From the NCBI GenBank assembly GCA_900551975.1, contig URYA01000009.1, positions 1 to 20,746 on the forward strand: a DNA stretch of 20,746 nt, read 5' to 3'. Shown one piece after another: positions 6,515-13,824 of the stretch. Source of the DNA: an uncultured Collinsella sp. (GTDB lineage Bacteria > Actinomycetota > Coriobacteriia > Coriobacteriales > Coriobacteriaceae). The number at the start of each line of letters is the position of its first letter. Positions within the stretch are counted from its first letter, which is position 1. The position numbers and the translations under genes were made by a program. A model generated the notes under the pieces. That model made no database searches, was not told the origin of the DNA, and saw only the letters and a list, made by a program, of their open reading frames with translations.

Positions 6515-7093
6515 ATGGAGCGTAATTTTGAGACCGTGATGATCGAACAGTGCGCACCGGTGCTGGCGGGGCTGAAGCCAGCCGGGCTGTTCCGCTATGA
6601 GACCCGGGACTGCGCCGACTTGGCTGCCCGGGTGCGCCGCTGGAATGACCAGCTGGGGGAGAAGGGGCTGAAGGTCCGGGTCCTCAAGGGCTGTGCTCAA
6701 ACCCACCGGTATCTCATTTATGTTTACCGCGAGAGCCGCCTGCGTCAGGTGTTGGCCGATGAGGCGGTGCGGGAGTTCCTGCAACGCGAGGGCTATGCCC
6801 TGCCGGAAGATGCTGCCGATTGTGACGGTATGCTGCGGCAGCTGTCCCGGCGGCTGTGCTGCGAGGCCGATTTTCCCCATGAGATCGGCGTGTTTCTTGG
6901 TTATCCGCTCACCGATGTGGTGGGCTTTATCGAAAATCAGGGCCGCAACTTCACCTGCTGCGGCTGCTGGAAGGCTTACGGCGACCCCGATGCCGCCGCA
7001 CGTCATTTTGCCCAGTTGAACAAGTGCACCAGAGTATATCTGCGCCTGTTCCATGAGGGTACCCCCATTTTCCGCCTTGCTGTGGCGGCTTGA
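6515..7093 (+). CDS. DUF3793 family protein, probably iron-regulated
   Basis: A 192-aa soluble protein without signal peptide or membrane segment. Features I recognise from the DUF3793 family: an N-terminal 'QCAPVLAGLKPAGLF', a central 'FPHEIGVFLGYPLTDVVGFI' and a Cys-bearing end 'FTCCGCWKAYGD' followed by 'NKCTRVY'. The function is not known. The Cys cluster (C-C-x-C-W-K and a later Cys) could bind metal or act in redox, which is inference. The start has GGAGG nine bases upstream. Family members are often found near feo genes or flavodoxins; here feoA follows after 404 bp, and both genes carry GTTAG/CTAAC operators, which supports a role in iron supply or iron-poor growth. Confidence 0.78.
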   Translation: MERNFETVMIEQCAPVLAGLKPAGLFRYETRDCADLAARVRRWNDQLGEKGLKVRVLKGCAQTHRYLIYVYRESRLRQVLADEAVREFLQREGYALPEDAADCDGMLRQLSRRLCCEADFPHEIGVFLGYPLTDVVGFIENQGRNFTCCGCWKAYGDPDAAARHFAQLNKCTRVYLRLFHEGTPIFRLAVAA

Positions 7094-7130
7094 CAAGTCA
7101 TTCTCTACCAATACTCTCTTTTTATCCTGG

Positions 7131-7163
7131 CACCCACCGGAACAAACCACGCTCCGGCGGGAA
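7131..7163 (+). terminator. Weak hairpin after the DUF3793 gene
   Basis: CCCACCGGA pairs with TCCGGCGGG (one mismatch) near 7133-7162. No T-run follows directly (AAGAAATCCTCCTTTT), so it is a doubtful terminator or a processing hairpin. Confidence 0.3.
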
Positions 7164-7225
7164 GAAATCCTCCTTTTGACACGCGGCCGTCCGTTGCAGC
7201 CTTGATCACTGCACCGGGCGGCTGT

Positions 7226-7251
7226 GTCATTTCATGGATAGAAAAAATGAC
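7226..7251. repeat. Short inverted repeat in the feo upstream region
   Basis: GTCATTT (7226-7232) and AAATGAC (7245-7251) with a 12-base loop. No function is assigned. The rest of 7094-7260 shows nothing else I can support. Confidence 0.35.
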
Positions 7252-7270
7252 GGTAAAATGTAAACAACGG

Positions 7271-7298
7271 CTAACTTTTACTCAGAAATTTGAGTTAG
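7271..7298. promoter_or_regulatory. Inverted CTAACT/AGTTAG sites upstream of feo
   Basis: CTAACT (7271-7276) and AGTTAG face outward, with a nested ACTCA...TGAGT dyad around AGAAATTT. The half-sites are the same pentamers as in the DUF3793 operators, but the arrangement is different. Further half-sites occur at 7362 (CTAAC), 7399 (GTTAG) and 7440 (CTAAC), so the feo upstream region holds five. Confidence 0.4.
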
Positions 7299-7332
7299 TT
7301 GTTGTTGATTGTGATAAAAAAACTGGGATATT

Positions 7333-7361
7333 TGGGCAGAAAAACTGTTTGTTCATATAAA
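7333..7361 (+). promoter_or_regulatory. Candidate feo promoter P1
   Basis: TGGGCA (7333-7338), 17 bp, TATAAA (7356-7361), directly followed by CTAACTTTC (7362), a DtxR-type half-site at the start point. Confidence 0.42.
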
Positions 7362-7386
7362 CTAACTTTCAATGATGAAAAAACTG

Positions 7387-7415
7387 TTGACAACGAAGGT
7401 TAGTAAGCGTAAACT
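7387..7415 (+). promoter_or_regulatory. feo promoter P2 with GTTAG in the spacer
   Basis: Perfect TTGACA (7387-7392), 17 bp, TAAACT (7410-7415). GGTTAGT lies inside the spacer and the dyad AACTATC/GATAGTT (7412-7431) covers the start region. A repressor binding here would compete with polymerase. The feoA start is about 75 bases downstream. Confidence 0.55.
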
Positions 7416-7497
7416 ATCTATGCTGATAGTTCCGACTGACTAACCCCTCCGGTGCATCAGCAGCCCACAAACAGTATGAAAAAGGGAGTGGAATGTT

Positions 7498-7713
7498 ATG
7501 ATGCCTCTGACAATGGCGAAGGCGGGCGAGACCGTCACCATCAAGAAGATCACCGGCAAAGATGAAGTCCGCCTGCATCTGGCAGAGCTTGGTTTTGTGG
7601 TGGACAGCGAAGTGACCGTGGTCAACGAGATCGCAGGCAACCTGATCGTACAGGTCAAGGAAAGCCGCCTGGCACTCGACAGGACGATGGCGAATCGCAT
7701 TATGATCGGCTGA
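7498..7713 (+). CDS. feoA: FeoA-type SH3 domain protein (first copy)
   Basis: A 71-aa cytoplasmic FeoA domain. Seen: the typical order of a short 'AKAGETVTIKKI' strand, 'HLAELGFVVDSEVTVV' (the family's 'LxxLGxxxGxxVxV' motif) and 'NLIVQVKESRLALDRTMANRIMI', matching 'vkgsrialdxxxAxxI'. FeoA assists the FeoB ferrous iron channel at the membrane. AAGGGAG lies about nine bases upstream of the ATG at 7498; the adjacent ATG at 7501 is equally usable. It is first in the feo operon. A 7-bp hairpin (AACAGCG/CGCTGTT, 7713-7731) follows and may set the ratio to the second copy. Confidence 0.9.
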   Translation: MMPLTMAKAGETVTIKKITGKDEVRLHLAELGFVVDSEVTVVNEIAGNLIVQVKESRLALDRTMANRIMIG

Positions 7714-7792
7714 ACAGCGCAGCACGCTGTTTGGGACCTGCTCCGACACTGGAATGGTCTCTGAATAAAGACAAGTAGAGGAGGAAATTTGC

Positions 7793-8014
7793 ATGAAAAC
7801 TCTGAAGGACGTGAAGGTCGGCGAGACCTGCACCGTGGCACGCCTGCATGGCGAAGGCCCGGTCAAGCGCCGCATCATGGACATGGGCATCACCAAGGGT
7901 GTTGAGATCTATGTCCGTAAGGTGGCACCTCTGGGCGACCCCATGGAGCTGACCGTGCGCAACTACGAACTGAGTGTGCGCAAGGCCGATGCTGAAATGA
8001 TCGAAGTGGTTTGA
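7793..8014 (+). CDS. feoA: FeoA-type SH3 domain protein (second copy)
   Basis: A 73-aa FeoA paralogue 79 bp after the first. Seen: 'VKVGETCTVARLHGEGPVKR', 'MDMGITKGVEIYVRKVAPLGDP' and 'ELSVRKADAEMIEV', the classical FeoA layout with the Gly-Pro-Lys-Arg turn ('GPVKRRIMDMG'). GAGGAGG lies 6-7 bases before the start. Two feoA genes followed by feoB is a common clostridial arrangement; the two copies are diverged from each other, so they probably have separate jobs. FeoB begins 25 bp downstream, but codon use changes within the first ~45 codons of that gene. Confidence 0.92.
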   Translation: MKTLKDVKVGETCTVARLHGEGPVKRRIMDMGITKGVEIYVRKVAPLGDPMELTVRNYELSVRKADAEMIEVV

Positions 8015-8039
8015 TTCCAAAGAGAGGAAAGGACACGCA

Positions 8040-8170
8040 ATGAGTATTAAAATTGCACTGGCCGGTAACCCGAACTGCGGCAAGACTACCCTGTTCAATA
8101 ACCTGACCGGCTCCAACCAGTACGTTGGCAACTGGCCCGGCGTCACGGTTGAGAAAAAGGAAGCCAAGCT
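8040..8170. other. Probable junction between two genomes inside feoB
   Basis: Upstream codon use and regulation are clostridial. From about 8165 onward the sequence becomes rich in CTC, TCG, GCG and CGC codons, as in all genes to 20485. The change falls within the conserved P-loop coding region (GNPNCGKTT ... NWPGVTVEKKE), where different species share long stretches, the usual place for assembly chimeras. Confidence 0.6.
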
Positions 8171-10358
8171 CCTAAGCGACAAGAACGTTACCATCACGGA
8201 CCTCCCTGGCATCTACTCGCTTTCCCCCTACAGCCCCGAGGAGCAATGCTCGCGCGATTACCTCATGAGCGGCGAGCCCGATGTGGTCGTCCAGGTGGTC
8301 GACGCCACCAACCTCGAGCGCAACCTGTACCTGGCGCTTCAGGTTATCGAGACCGGCCTGCCCGTGGTCGTTGCCCTCAACATGGCCGACTTGGTCGAGA
8401 AGAACGGCGACAAGATCGACACGGACAAGCTCTCCAAGAAGCTCGGCTGCCCGGTCATGATGATCTCGGCCCTTAAGAACAAGGGCATCAAGGAGCTGTT
8501 CGAGCAGGTTAAGAAGTCTGCTGCTTCCAAGGGCCAGGTGCCGGAGCACAAGTTCGATTCCTCCATCGAGGACGTTCTGGACCACATCGAGAATAACCTT
8601 CCGGCGAGCGTTCCCGCCAACAAGCGCCGCTATTACGCCGTCAAGCTGTTCGAGCGCGACGCGGACGCCTGCAAGCTCATCAACCTCACCAAGGAGAAGG
8701 CCGCTCGCGTGGAGCAGCTGGTCGCCCAGTGCGAGCAGGACTGCGACGACGACGCCGAGTCCATCATCACCGGCGAGCGTTACGGCGTGATTGCCCACAT
8801 CATTGACGAGTGCCTCACCAAGGCTCCGGCAAAGATGAGCACCTCCGAGAAGATCGACCGCGTGGTTACCAACCGTATCCTGGGCCTGCCGATCTTTGTG
8901 GTCATCATGTTCTGCGTGTACTACATCGCCGTTTCTACCTTGGGCGGCACGGTGACCGACTTCACCAACGACCAGCTCTTTGGTACCGACGGTTGGTATG
9001 TGCTCGGCCAGGGTCGCGACGCCTACGACGCGGCCGTCGAGGCTGCGGGCGACAATGCCGACTCGGTCGACCCGGCACAGTACGGTCCCTATGTCCCGGG
9101 TATCACCACCGCGGTGCATAACGCTCTTGTGGCGGGCGGCACCGAGGACGGTGGCCTGGTCGATTCGCTGGTCTGCGACGGTATCGTGGCCGGCATCGGC
9201 GCCATCATGGGTTTTGTCCCGCAGATGTTCTTGCTGTTCGTGATGCTGTCCTTCCTGGAGGACTGCGGCTACATGGCTCGCGTCGCCTTCATCATGGACC
9301 GCGTGTTCCGCCGCTTTGGCCTGTCCGGTAAGTCCTTTATCCCCATGCTCGTGTCCTCGGGCTGCGGCGTCCCCGGCGTCATGGCCACCAAGACCATCGA
9401 GAACGAGAAGGACCGCCGCATGACGGTCATGACCACCACGTTCATTCCCTGTGGCGCCAAGCTGCCGATCATCGCCCTGCTCATGGGCTCCATCATCGGC
9501 GATTCTTCCACCACCGCCGCGTGGATCAGCCCGCTCTTCTACTTCCTGGGCGTCTTTGCCGTCATCGCCTCGGGCCTCATGCTCAAGAAGACCAAGCTCT
9601 TCGCCGGTCGCCCGACGCCGTTCGTTATGGAGCTTCCCGCCTACCACTTCCCGGCGATCCGCTCTTGGGCGCTGCACGTGTGGGAGCGCTGCTGGGCCTT
9701 TATCAAGAAGGCCGGCACGGTCATCTTCGCGTCCACTGTCGTGGTTTGGTTCCTGTCCAACTTTGGTAGCTACAACGGTTCCTTTGGCTTCCTGCCTGCG
9801 ATGGACGGCATCCCCGAGGAGTTCATGGACTACTCCGTGCTCGCCATGCTGGGCAACCTGGTCGCTTGGATCTTCGCCCCGCTCGGCTTTAGCACCTGGC
9901 AGGCAACCGCACTGACCGTCTCTGGCCTCGTCGCCAAGGAGAACGTCGTCGCCACCGCCGGCTCGCTGCTGTCCGTCGCCGACGCGGGCGAGACCGACCC
10001 GAGCCTGTGGACCGCGTTTGCCGGCATGTTCCCCACCATGGGCGCTTGCGTTGCCTTCGGCGCCTTCAACCTGCTGTGCGCTCCGTGCTTTGCCGCCATT
10101 GGCACCATCCGCAACCAGATGGACTCTGGCAAGTGGACCGCGATTGCCATCGGCTACGAGTGCGCCTTCGCTTGGGTGATCGGCCTGTTCATCAACCAGT
10201 TCTACAACCTGCTTGTCCTTGGGCAGTTTGGTATCTGGACGGTTGTGGCCATTGTGCTGCTGGTTGCGATGCTCTTCCAGATTTTCCGTCCCATGCCCAA
10301 GCATGCATGGACCGATGAGGACGAGACCAACACTGCTTCCGCCGCAGTTTCCGCTTAA
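8040..10358 (+). CDS. feoB: Ferrous iron transport protein B
   Basis: A 772-aa inner-membrane Fe(II) importer. Seen: G1 GNPNCGKTT (residues 9-17), switch I region 'NWPGVTVEKKE' with the G2 Thr, G3 DLPG (54-57), G4 NMAD (114-117, the FeoB form), a GDI-like helical region to about 270, then the membrane part with the two Gate-type regions: 'EDCGYMARVAFIMDR' and 'SSGCGVPGVMATKTI' followed by 'FIPCGAKLPI'. The cysteine in each core motif is present. It ends without the C-terminal cytoplasmic Cys-rich domain; a separate Cys-rich peptide follows 175 bp later. The start has AGAGAGGAAAGGA upstream, but this ribosome site and the first codons probably come from the clostridial genome, so the protein may be a hybrid of two orthologues, while remaining in frame. 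Confidence 0.93.
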   Translation: MSIKIALAGNPNCGKTTLFNNLTGSNQYVGNWPGVTVEKKEAKLLSDKNVTITDLPGIYSLSPYSPEEQCSRDYLMSGEPDVVVQVVDATNLERNLYLALQVIETGLPVVVALNMADLVEKNGDKIDTDKLSKKLGCPVMMISALKNKGIKELFEQVKKSAASKGQVPEHKFDSSIEDVLDHIENNLPASVPANKRRYYAVKLFERDADACKLINLTKEKAARVEQLVAQCEQDCDDDAESIITGERYGVIAHIIDECLTKAPAKMSTSEKIDRVVTNRILGLPIFVVIMFCVYYIAVSTLGGTVTDFTNDQLFGTDGWYVLGQGRDAYDAAVEAAGDNADSVDPAQYGPYVPGITTAVHNALVAGGTEDGGLVDSLVCDGIVAGIGAIMGFVPQMFLLFVMLSFLEDCGYMARVAFIMDRVFRRFGLSGKSFIPMLVSSGCGVPGVMATKTIENEKDRRMTVMTTTFIPCGAKLPIIALLMGSIIGDSSTTAAWISPLFYFLGVFAVIASGLMLKKTKLFAGRPTPFVMELPAYHFPAIRSWALHVWERCWAFIKKAGTVIFASTVVVWFLSNFGSYNGSFGFLPAMDGIPEEFMDYSVLAMLGNLVAWIFAPLGFSTWQATALTVSGLVAKENVVATAGSLLSVADAGETDPSLWTAFAGMFPTMGACVAFGAFNLLCAPCFAAIGTIRNQMDSGKWTAIAIGYECAFAWVIGLFINQFYNLLVLGQFGIWTVVAIVLLVAMLFQIFRPMPKHAWTDEDETNTASAAVSA

Positions 10359-10387
10359 GTCCGAATAAGGATTAACCCCTTTCCACG

Positions 10388-10421
10388 AGCCCGGGTGTCC
10401 CAGCGACACTCGGGCTTTTTG
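10388..10421 (+). terminator. Terminator after feoB
   Basis: AGCCCGGGTGTC (10388) pairs with GACACTCGGGCT around a short loop, followed by TTTTTGG. A clear intrinsic terminator. Confidence 0.85.
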
Positions 10422-10468
10422 GTGGGAGAGATGTGGCGTTTCCGCAGATAAAACCGACCAAAATAAAC

Positions 10469-10504
10469 CTATCCCTTTTTGGTAGGTGGAGAATGGGGTA
10501 AAGT
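10469..10504 (+). promoter_or_regulatory. Candidate promoter and dyad before the FeoB-associated peptide gene
   Basis: ACCTATCC...GGTAGGT forms an inverted repeat around 10469-10487, and TAAAGT (10499-10504) could be a -10. The -35 at 17 bp is poor (TTTTTG). The dyad is a candidate metal-regulator site, by position only. Confidence 0.3.
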
Positions 10505-10533
10505 AAGTGGTGGTTAACTAGAGGAGGCTTGCT

Positions 10534-10734
10534 ATGGCACCTATCGATATTGTTGTACTGGCTGTTATCGGTATTGCGTTTGTCGCGGTATGCGTGCGCA
10601 TCTACCGCAAGGGCACCTGCGCCGATTGCGCTCAGGGTGGCGTTTGCACGGGGCATTGCTCCAACAAAAAGACTTGCACTGCGCTTAAGGGTGTGGACAA
10701 AATCGCCGAAGACTTGAGCCGCGGTATTCATTAG
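10534..10734 (+). CDS. FeoB-associated Cys-rich membrane protein
   Basis: A 66-aa peptide with one N-terminal membrane helix (about residues 4-22, 'IDIVVLAVIGIAFVAVCV') and a short Cys-rich tail: CADC, then C, C and C in 'GVCTGHCSNKKTC'. This is the pattern of the FeoB-associated Cys-rich membrane protein family, which is encoded beside feoB in many anaerobes. The Cys set may bind Fe(II) or an Fe-S cluster at the membrane and help FeoB; this is inferred. AGAGGAGG is six bases before the ATG. It lies after the feoB terminator and so probably has its own promoter as well as read-through. Confidence 0.82.
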   Translation: MAPIDIVVLAVIGIAFVAVCVRIYRKGTCADCAQGGVCTGHCSNKKTCTALKGVDKIAEDLSRGIH

Positions 10735-10755
10735 CCGACCGGCGTTTGGGCATGT

Positions 10756-10807
10756 TTGACTACGGATACGGCAGTTGCTGATACGATAGGTACGTCAACA
10801 ACTGCCG
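10756..10807 (+). promoter_or_regulatory. Candidate promoter and operator dyad of the flavin oxidoreductase gene
   Basis: TTGACT (10756-10761) and an extended -10 TGATACGAT (10779-10787) are present, but the 20-bp spacing is long. A 9-bp inverted repeat CGGCAGTTG (10769-10777) / CAACTGCCG (10799-10807) surrounds the -10 and is a good candidate operator for the GntR-type regulator encoded downstream. Confidence 0.38.
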
Positions 10808-10836
10808 CCGAGCGGCTCAAACGAAAGGAACCCTGT

Positions 10837-12786
10837 ATGGAGTCTTCCGCCTATCCGATGCTCTTTAGCCCGATCAAGGTCGGTACGACCGAGGTCAAGA
10901 ACCGCGTCTTTATGCCGCCGGTGTCCACCAACCTGGCCGATCATGGCTATGTTACCGACGACTTGGTCGATCATTACCGTGCCCGCGCCAAGGGCGGCGT
11001 GGGCCTCATCATCACCGAGGTCGTGACGGTCGAGCCTACCTATACCTATCTGCCGGGTGACATGTGCTGCTACGACGACACGTTTATCCCTGGCTGGGAA
11101 AAACTCGCCGCGGCCGTCCACGAGTATGGCTGCAAGATCATGCCGCAGCTCTTCCACCCCGCCTATATGGCCTTTAACATTCCGGGTACGCCGCGCCTGA
11201 TCGCTCCGTCCTTTGTGGGCCCGTCTTACGCCCGCGAGGCACCGCGTCCTATCACGGTCGATGAGATCCACGAGCTCACGCATCAGTTTGGCGACGCTGC
11301 CGTTCGTATGCAGAAGGCTGGCGTCGATGGCGTCGAGGTCCATGCGGCGCACGCCCACGGTATGCTCGGCGGCTTTTTGACCCCGCTCTATAACAAGCGC
11401 ACCGATGAGTACGGCGGCTCGCTCGATGCCCGCATGCGCTTCTTGCTCGAGGTCATCGCCGAGATTCGCGAGCGCTGCGGCAAGGACTTTATCATCGACG
11501 TCCGTATCTCGGGCGACGAGTACACCGATGGCGGCCTGACCCTCAACGACATGATCTATGTCTCGCGTCGCCTGGAGAAGGCCGGCGTCGACATGATTCA
11601 TGTGTCGGGTGGCACCACCATCAAGCGCGGCTCTGCGATTCCCGCCGCCGGTACCCAGCAGGCCTCGCACGCCGCTTGCTCGCGTGAGATTAAGAAGCAC
11701 GTGAACATTCCCGTTGCCACGGTCGGCCGCATCAACGAGGCCTGGATCGCCGAGGAGCTGATCGAGGACGGCGCTGCCGACATCTGCATGATGGGCCGCG
11801 CCAATCTGTGCGATGCCGAGTTCTGCAACAAGGCCGCTGCCGGCAACGCTGACGACATCCGCCCCTGCATTGGCTGCCTGCGCTGCCTGAACGGCATTAT
11901 GTTCGGCAAGCGCATCTCCTGCACCGTTAACCCGGACGTGGAGCGCGACGAGGCTGGCTACGAGCCTGCCGCCGAGGTCAAGAACGTACTGGTTGTGGGC
12001 GCCGGTCCCGCGGGCATGGAGGCGGCGTTCATTGCCGCCAAGCGCGGTCACAACGTGGTGCTCGTGGATAAGCAGGACGAACCGGGCGGCGAGATGCGTA
12101 TCGCAGCCGTTCCGCCGGCAAAGCAGGAACTCACCCGCGTGATCAAGTATCAGTATCGTCGCCTGGCCGAGGCCGGCGTGAAGTGCGTATTTGGCACCGA
12201 GCTTACTGCCGAGGACATTCAGCGTGACTACGCCGGCTACGAGGTCGTCCTGGCTTATGGCGCCGAGCCCATCGCTCCGGCCTTCATGCAGGGCTTTAAG
12301 CAGGTTATGACGGCCGACGACCTGCTGGGCGGCAAGGCTTTTCCGGGCAAGAAGATCGTCATCGTGGGCGGCGGCACCGTCGGTTGCGAGACGGCCGACT
12401 ACTTGGCCCCGCTGGTCAATGATCTGTCGCCGGCCAACCGCGATGTCACCGTCATCGAGATGACCAAGACGCTCGCCGCCAACGAGGGCGGTGCCGGCCG
12501 CGCGGTGCTCATCACGCGCATGCTTTCCAAGGGCGTTCACGTGCTGACCGAGGCCAAGGTGACCGAGATTACCGAGGACACCATCAGCTACGAAAAGGAC
12601 GGCGAGGTCCACACCATCACCGGTGCCGATACGCTGGTGCTTGCCATGGGCTATCGTCCCAACACCAAGCTTGCCGACGACCTTGCCGCTGCCGGCGTTA
12701 CCACCCACGTGCTGGGTGACGCCAACAAGTGCGGCAACATTCGCGACGCTATTGGCGACGGCTACAAGATCGCCTGCGAACTCTAG
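10837..12786 (+). CDS. Old Yellow Enzyme-type NADH:flavin oxidoreductase with Fe-S cluster (2-enoate / 2,4-dienoyl-CoA reductase family)
   Basis: A 649-aa three-part flavoenzyme. Seen: an FMN-binding TIM barrel (residues ~1-335) with 'GVEVHAAHAHGMLGGFLTP' and 'NKRTDEYGGSLDAR'; a 4Fe-4S cluster motif at Cys344, 347, 350 and 362; an FAD-binding Rossmann fold 'VLVVGAGPAGMEAA' near 385; and an NAD(P)-binding fold 'KIVIVGGGTVGCETADYL'. The family reduces activated C=C bonds of enoates, dienoyl-CoA, bile acid intermediates or plant products, with electrons from NAD(P)H via FAD and Fe-S to FMN. The exact substrate is unknown. The start at 10837 has AAGGA seven bases upstream; the longer frame would need a TTG at 10756. 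The active-site motif QLxHxGR reads QLFHPAYM here, so the usual Gly-Arg is absent. Confidence 0.88.
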   Translation: MESSAYPMLFSPIKVGTTEVKNRVFMPPVSTNLADHGYVTDDLVDHYRARAKGGVGLIITEVVTVEPTYTYLPGDMCCYDDTFIPGWEKLAAAVHEYGCKIMPQLFHPAYMAFNIPGTPRLIAPSFVGPSYAREAPRPITVDEIHELTHQFGDAAVRMQKAGVDGVEVHAAHAHGMLGGFLTPLYNKRTDEYGGSLDARMRFLLEVIAEIRERCGKDFIIDVRISGDEYTDGGLTLNDMIYVSRRLEKAGVDMIHVSGGTTIKRGSAIPAAGTQQASHAACSREIKKHVNIPVATVGRINEAWIAEELIEDGAADICMMGRANLCDAEFCNKAAAGNADDIRPCIGCLRCLNGIMFGKRISCTVNPDVERDEAGYEPAAEVKNVLVVGAGPAGMEAAFIAAKRGHNVVLVDKQDEPGGEMRIAAVPPAKQELTRVIKYQYRRLAEAGVKCVFGTELTAEDIQRDYAGYEVVLAYGAEPIAPAFMQGFKQVMTADDLLGGKAFPGKKIVIVGGGTVGCETADYLAPLVNDLSPANRDVTVIEMTKTLAANEGGAGRAVLITRMLSKGVHVLTEAKVTEITEDTISYEKDGEVHTITGADTLVLAMGYRPNTKLADDLAAAGVTTHVLGDANKCGNIRDAIGDGYKIACEL

Positions 12787-12803
12787 TCAATTCCTTGGGC
12801 ATT

Positions 12804-12850
12804 GGGGACAGATAACTTTGCACCGATATGGTGCATGGGCATCTGTCCCC
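12804..12850. repeat. REP-like palindrome with GGGGACAGAT arms
   Basis: GGGGACAGAT (12804-12813) and ATCTGTCCCC (12841-12850) form perfect 10-bp arms; inside them TGCACC and GGTGCA pair around GATAT. GGGGACAG-type palindromes are common dispersed repeats in coriobacterial genomes, as far as I recall. It lies 17 bp after the oxidoreductase stop and could also act as a transcript end, though no T-run follows. Confidence 0.6.
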
Positions 12851-13008
12851 TGCACGTAGGTGAGGGGCCTGGAGTTCTGAGAGCTCTCGTTGACCAGAGC
12901 GATTTTCATCGCGAAATCCTCTTCTGTTTCACCGCAACTGAGGGAATGGGGGATGAGATAGTATTACGTGGTGGTATTCGATTAACCGAGGGTTTATCCG
13001 AGGGCTTT

Positions 13009-13701
13009 ATGGAACAGCACCAGCATTATCAGAGCCTGCAAGACCAGGCGTACAACGCACTGCGCTCCAAGATCATCTACGCCGAGCTCAAGCCCGGCAC
13101 ACGCCTTTCGGCGATTGGTCTGGAAAAAGAGACGGGAATCGGGCGCACGCCCATTCGCGAGTCCTTTGTGCGCCTGCGTGAGCAGGAGCTGGTGGAAACG
13201 CGTCCCAAAAGCGGCACCTATGTCTCGAAAATCAGCATGGAGCGTGCCGAGAACGCCTGTTTCTTGCGTGAGAAACTCGAGAGAAGCGTGCTTATTAAAT
13301 GCTGTTCGGCCGCTACGCCCGAGCAGAAGCGTCGACTCGAGCAGATTCTTGCCGAGTCCGAGTCGCTCGACCATCGCGAAACGCGTCGCTTTTTCGATCT
13401 GGACAACCTGTTCCACGAGAAATGTTTTGAGATTGCGGGTCGCCATATGTTGTGGGACTGGATGAAAAGCGTCAACACGCATTTTGAGCGGTATAACTGG
13501 CTGCGTATGGTGTCGCAGGATCTGGATTGGGAGCCGATTCGTCGGCAGCATCGCCGAATTCTCGAGGCTATTAAGAGGGGCGATACCGATGCGGCGAGCT
13601 ATCTGGCCGAGACACACTTGCACCTGATGCCCGAGGAGCAGGGCCCGGTTATTGCCTTACATCCCGATTATTTTGAGCTGTCCAAAGACTCGGCCATCTA
13701 G
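13009..13701 (+). CDS. GntR-family transcriptional regulator (FadR subgroup)
   Basis: A 230-aa regulator. Seen: an N-terminal winged helix (about residues 7-75) with 'QAYNALRSKIIYAELKPGTRLS', 'GIGRTPIRESFVRLREQELVE' and the wing 'PKSGTYV', then an all-helical FCD-type effector domain with His/Asp residues ('DLDNLFHEKCFE', 'HRRILEAIKRGD', 'ETHLHLM') that often hold a metal and a carboxylate ligand. It binds DNA as a dimer and responds to an organic acid or similar ligand. The start at 13009 gives the normal family N-terminus, with CGAGGG four bases upstream; open frame continues to 12802 but without family similarity and across the palindrome. It probably controls the flavin oxidoreductase gene 222 bp upstream. 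That gap holds the palindrome and the dyad GATTT/AAATC (12901-12918). Confidence 0.88.
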   Translation: MEQHQHYQSLQDQAYNALRSKIIYAELKPGTRLSAIGLEKETGIGRTPIRESFVRLREQELVETRPKSGTYVSKISMERAENACFLREKLERSVLIKCCSAATPEQKRRLEQILAESESLDHRETRRFFDLDNLFHEKCFEIAGRHMLWDWMKSVNTHFERYNWLRMVSQDLDWEPIRRQHRRILEAIKRGDTDAASYLAETHLHLMPEEQGPVIALHPDYFELSKDSAI

Positions 13702-13725
13702 CCCATCATCGCATCTGCTCGAGAC

Positions 13726-13759
13726 GCAAAAACGATGCTGCTCACCTACAGCGTTTTGC
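13726..13759. promoter_or_regulatory. Imperfect palindrome between the GntR and LacI genes
   Basis: GCAAAAACG (13726-13734) and CGTTTTGC (13752-13759) form arms around an 17-base centre. It could be a LacI-type operator or the end of the GntR transcript. A possible -10, TAAAAT, lies near 13782. Confidence 0.3.
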
Positions 13760-13824
13760 AACCGAGATTTTTAAAAAATGCCTAAAATGGCTCAGACTGC
13801 CGACATTGGGAAACGGGGTGCGTT

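Noticed and set aside
6485..7150. 221-codon minus-strand frame opposite the DUF3793 gene
   Set aside because: The plus strand has a ribosome site, promoter and family motifs; the opposite frame has none.
8040..10358. feoB as evidence of horizontal transfer between phyla
   Set aside because: A break inside a conserved coding stretch together with a second foreign join at ligA fits contig chimerism better.
8172..10409. 745-codon open frame antisense to feoB
   Set aside because: It is a codon-bias shadow: in high-GC coriobacterial genes the opposite strand stays open. No ribosome site or family motif.
10795..12708. 637-codon open frame antisense to the flavin oxidoreductase gene
   Set aside because: Same codon-bias shadow; composition is low-complexity His/Gly/Ala/Val and no motif is seen.
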